8,800 nt of DNA from an uncultured bacterium (GTDB lineage Bacteria > Verrucomicrobiota > Verrucomicrobiia > Opitutales > Intestinicryptomonadaceae), in contig CAJMOT010000096.1 of the NCBI GenBank assembly GCA_905214995.1, positions 1 to 8,800 on the forward strand. The letters run 5' to 3'. The position numbers and the translations under genes were made by a program. This document shows, one piece after another, positions 6,815 through 8,800 of this stretch; position 1 is the first letter of the stretch, and every line of letters starts with the position of its first letter. Below the pieces are notes generated by a model. The model worked only from the letters and a program-made list of their open reading frames with translations. It ran no database searches and had not been told where the DNA came from.

Positions 6815-6839
6815 AAAAAAAATACTCCGCGCCGAGCGG
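6815..6839 (-). terminator. Third stem-loop/T-tract unit after eda
   Basis: CCGC/GCGG (6827-6830 and 6836-6839) forms a short stem around a 5-nt loop. It is followed on the minus strand by AGTA and eight T (6815-6822). It is a weak stem, but the tract is long and it is the last of three such units in a row. Confidence 0.4.
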
Positions 6840-6840
6840 C

Positions 6841-6870
6841 AAAAAATCCCCCGGCTTTCCGTGCGGAGGG
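6841..6870 (-). terminator. Second stem-loop/T-tract unit after eda
   Basis: On the minus strand CCC-T-CCG (6864-6870) pairs with CGG-GGG (6848-6853) with one bulged base. It is followed by A and six T (6841-6846). This is a plausible intrinsic terminator backing up the one before it. Confidence 0.5.
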
Positions 6871-6871
6871 C

Positions 6872-6952
6872 AAAAAAATCCGCGCCGCGTTTCCGCAATG
6901 CGGCGGGTTCGCCGGCGCGGGCGGCGGAACCGAAGCGCGCGGGCGCGGATTT
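6872..6952 (-). terminator. Intrinsic terminator after eda with long structured loop
   Basis: A perfect 11-bp inverted repeat (arms 6876-6886 and 6942-6952, AAATCCGCGCC on the plus strand) encloses 55 nt. That interior can fold again: GGTTC/GAACC with GCC/GGC inside it, about 6906-6931. The minus-strand 3' arm runs into seven T (6872-6878). It begins 17 bp after the aldolase stop and is correctly oriented to end the receptor-aldolase transcript. Confidence 0.65.
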
Positions 6953-6968
6953 GCACGCCGAAAGCCGG

Positions 6969-7598
6969 CTACAAATTGGCGACAGCCTCTTCCGCGTTCT
7001 TGCGGATCTGAACCCAGTCCCGCGCCTCGATGAGCGCCGCGGGCGCTATCCATGAGCCCCCTATCGCCGTCACGAGCGGGGAATCCGCATACGGCTTCAT
7101 ATTCGAGAGCTTCAGCCCGCCGAGCGGAATAAAGCTTATGCCCAGATGCTTGTACGGCGCGGAAATGTTTTGCAGATGCTTCATGCCTCCGGAGCTTTCC
7201 GCGGGGAAGAACTTCATCAGCCTGCACCCGTGTTCGAGAGCCTGCTCGATGTCGCTGGGCGTCATGATTCCGGGGGCGAACGGCAGCCCCGCCTCCGCCG
7301 CCGCGTCTATAACTCGGACGTTGCAGCCCGGGCTGACGCCGAAATCCGCGCCGCGGCTCTTGGCCTCGCGAGCCTGATCGGGCGTGAGAATCGTGCCGAT
7401 TCCGAGGGTGAGCGGCAGCCCCGCCGATGCTATTGCCGACGCGCACTCGAAAGCGCGCGGCGTGCGCAGCGTCATTTCTATGGCGGTCACGCCGCCGTCG
7501 CAGAGAGCCTTGGCAAGATCCGCGGAGTCCGCGGGTTCGTTCACGGCGAGCACCGCCACGATGCGCGCCTTTTTCAGTTTTTGTGCGAGATTTTCCAT
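6969..7598 (-). CDS. eda: KDPG/KHG aldolase (2-dehydro-3-deoxy-phosphogluconate aldolase)
   Basis: This 209-aa cytoplasmic class I aldolase splits 2-keto-3-deoxy-6-phosphogluconate into pyruvate and glyceraldehyde 3-phosphate. Many members also act on 4-hydroxy-2-oxoglutarate. Length and motifs are canonical: RIVAVL near the N-terminus and IEMTLRTP with the catalytic general base E41 and substrate-contacting R45. GIGTIL with T69, DFGVSPGCN, and PFAPGIMTPSDIEQAL follow. The Schiff-base lysine is K129 in RLMKFFPAE, and the phosphate-binding end includes IPLGGL and AIGGSWI. The ATG is 22 bp after the chemoreceptor stop and lacks a clear Shine-Dalgarno. The short gap contains a repeated GGATATT. 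No 6-phosphogluconate dehydratase (Edd) or KDG kinase is in view, so the source of KDPG (Entner-Doudoroff or uronate breakdown) cannot be decided. Tandem terminators follow. Confidence 0.96.
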   Translation of the reverse strand: MENLAQKLKKARIVAVLAVNEPADSADLAKALCDGGVTAIEMTLRTPRAFECASAIASAGLPLTLGIGTILTPDQAREAKSRGADFGVSPGCNVRVIDAAAEAGLPFAPGIMTPSDIEQALEHGCRLMKFFPAESSGGMKHLQNISAPYKHLGISFIPLGGLKLSNMKPYADSPLVTAIGGSWIAPAALIEARDWVQIRKNAEEAVANL

Positions 7599-7600
7599 TG

Positions 7601-7617
7601 GGATATTTTTGGATATT
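7601..7617. repeat. Direct repeat GGATATT in the receptor-eda gap
   Basis: GGATATT occurs at 7601-7607 and 7611-7617, a 10-bp period, covering most of the 22-bp gap just before the eda ATG. The spacing of one helical turn could suit a small operator, but a chance AT-rich repeat is equally likely. Confidence 0.3.
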
Positions 7618-7620
7618 GCG

Positions 7621-8800
7621 TTAAAGCGTTTCAGAATCTTCGCCGAGTCTGGGGAGCTTGAACTGCGAAACTTTCGCGCGCAGCTCCTCCGCGGTCTTTT
7701 CGAGCGAATCCGTGGCGGACTTGAACGCGCCGATTTTGTCGCGGGTCTGGGCGGCGGATTCGCTCAAAGCGTGCATTGTGCGGCTTATCCTCGCCGCCCT
7801 GTCGGCCTGCGTCCCGACCCCTCCGGCGAGCTCCTCGAACTTGGGGCCGAGGGCGGCGACCTGCTCGGAAACCGCCCTCATGTTGTCAGACACCCTGTCT
7901 ATCACGCGCAGCGAGCGGCGCATGAGTATCACGAAAGAGCGCATTTCCACCACCCCCGACTCCACGGAGTCGCGCATGTCGGAGACCATTTTGGAGATGT
8001 TCATCGCCGAAACCGCCGTCATGTCGGCGAGCTTTCCGATTTCCGCGGAGACTATCGCGAACCCCTCTCCGAACTCCCCGGCCTTTTCCGCCTCTATGGC
8101 GGCGTTGAGCGAAAGCAGGTTGGTGCGCTGGCTGACGGTGTTGACGGTCGTCACCGCGGCGGATACGCCCTCGGCCTTTTCCCGTATTATCGCGAGCCTC
8201 GACGCCACAGACTCCGTGGCTGACAGCAGACCGGAGGCGTTCTCCGTCAGCCGCGAGAGGTATTCGCCGCCCTCGCGCATTCCCTCGACGCTCGCGCCGA
8301 TGTCCGCGGCGGCCCTTCCAGCCTTGGACTTCAGAAGCTCCACCGAAGACGATATGGATTCCGTCGCCTTTGAGACCTCCCTGAGCGCGCCCGCCTTCTC
8401 GACCGCTATGGACTCTATTTCGGCGGCTCCCCCCGAGATCTTCACGGCGCCCGCCGCCAAGCTCACGCCCCCGCTCTGAACCCTCCACACGAGCTTCGAT
8501 AGGTAACCCGTCATCTTCTCGAGGGCGACGCACAGGGCGAAGATTTCGCTGTTGCTGAGCCTGTCGGGGTTCGTGAGCTCGGAGAGGGCCTCTCTCGCGC
8601 CGCGCAGGTTGCCGTCGCGCATCATGTTCGCGGCGTCCACGAGCCCGCCCGTCATCTCCGCGCCCCTGGCGGCGGCCATGCGCGCCGCGAACGCCGCGAA
8701 CCCGAGCATCAGCGCGCCGAGCGGCAAAAGGAAAAATATGAATCTCTCGCCCGAGCGTGAAATGCGCGACATTGCCTCGAACGAGTCCGCGCTGTACGAG
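7621..8800 (-). CDS. Methyl-accepting chemotaxis protein, WspA-like (5' end outside window)
   Basis: The frame has no stop up to the window edge. The ATG at 8772 would start almost directly at a membrane helix, so the true start is probably beyond 8800, with a periplasmic sensor and first membrane helix missing. Numbered from the 8772 Met, a membrane helix spans about 11-31. A HAMP-like pair of helices follows at about 38-95: GLVDAANMMRDGNL as the first helix, SEIFALCVALEKMTGYL as the second. Then comes the long cytoplasmic coiled-coil signalling domain. The kinase-contacting hairpin tip is clear at 211-250: NTVSQRTNLLSLNAAIEAEK then AGEFGEGFAIVSAEIGKLAD. The SLNAAIEAEKAGE form, in place of the enteric ALNAAIEAARAGE, is what I associate with WspA-type receptors that work in non-motility surface signalling. 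No CheR-binding pentapeptide is present at the C-terminus, which ends KVSQFKLPRLGEDSETL. No CheA, CheW or CheR gene is in view. Confidence 0.92.
   Translation of the reverse strand, partial: SYSADSFEAMSRISRSGERFIFFLLPLGALMLGFAAFAARMAAARGAEMTGGLVDAANMMRDGNLRGAREALSELTNPDRLSNSEIFALCVALEKMTGYLSKLVWRVQSGGVSLAAGAVKISGGAAEIESIAVEKAGALREVSKATESISSSVELLKSKAGRAAADIGASVEGMREGGEYLSRLTENASGLLSATESVASRLAIIREKAEGVSAAVTTVNTVSQRTNLLSLNAAIEAEKAGEFGEGFAIVSAEIGKLADMTAVSAMNISKMVSDMRDSVESGVVEMRSFVILMRRSLRVIDRVSDNMRAVSEQVAALGPKFEELAGGVGTQADRAARISRTMHALSESAAQTRDKIGAFKSATDSLEKTAEELRAKVSQFKLPRLGEDSETL

Noticed and set aside
7384..8223. 279-codon open frame on the plus strand
   Set aside because: It is antisense to eda and the chemoreceptor, both of which are certain. 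Its composition is His/Arg/Gly-rich with no domain.

Overview
The window is GC-rich bacterial DNA, with AT-rich patches limited to promoters and terminators. The rubredoxin/flavodiiron pair points to an anaerobe or microaerophile. Most start codons lack a clear Shine-Dalgarno, and signal-peptide proteins of unrecognised family are common. Together with the GC-heavy, Ala/Lys/Glu-rich coding style, this would fit a Verrucomicrobiota-like (Opitutales-type) genome. That taxonomic guess is weak and rests on general style, not on a marker gene.

Layout. Bases 1-405 (+) are the 3' end of a transketolase gene. It converges across a 171-bp spacer on a long run of minus-strand genes. In order of minus-strand transcription, from the right edge, these are: (a) a 5'-truncated HAMP-containing chemoreceptor, 7621-8800, followed after 22 bp by a KDPG/KHG aldolase (eda), 6969-7598; (b) a spacer with three stem-loop/T-tract units; (c) three exported proteins of 637, 161 and 341 aa (4785-6698, 4238-4723, 3174-4199), the first carrying what looks like a catalytically degenerate trypsin-like domain; (d) a short rubredoxin gene (2934-3098) immediately followed by an A-type flavoprotein, a flavodiiron O2/NO reductase (1760-2926), closed by a strong intrinsic terminator (1684-1720); (e) a membrane-anchored family 2 glycosyltransferase of the GtrB/DPM1 type (577-1545).

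How they work together. Rubredoxin and FprA form a recognisable electron-transfer module that removes O2 or NO. Transketolase and KDPG aldolase are separate central-carbon enzymes at opposite ends of the window. The receptor shares a probable transcript with eda, but no functional link is evident. The three exported proteins are the least explained part. They are consecutive and co-oriented, all have N-terminal hydrophobic export signals, and two of them have a TTGACA promoter-like element exactly 32 nt before the proposed ATG. They are the best candidate here for an undescribed system, but the sequence shows no more than an exported cassette of unknown function. I found no tRNA, rRNA, CRISPR array, insertion sequence or phage-type gene.
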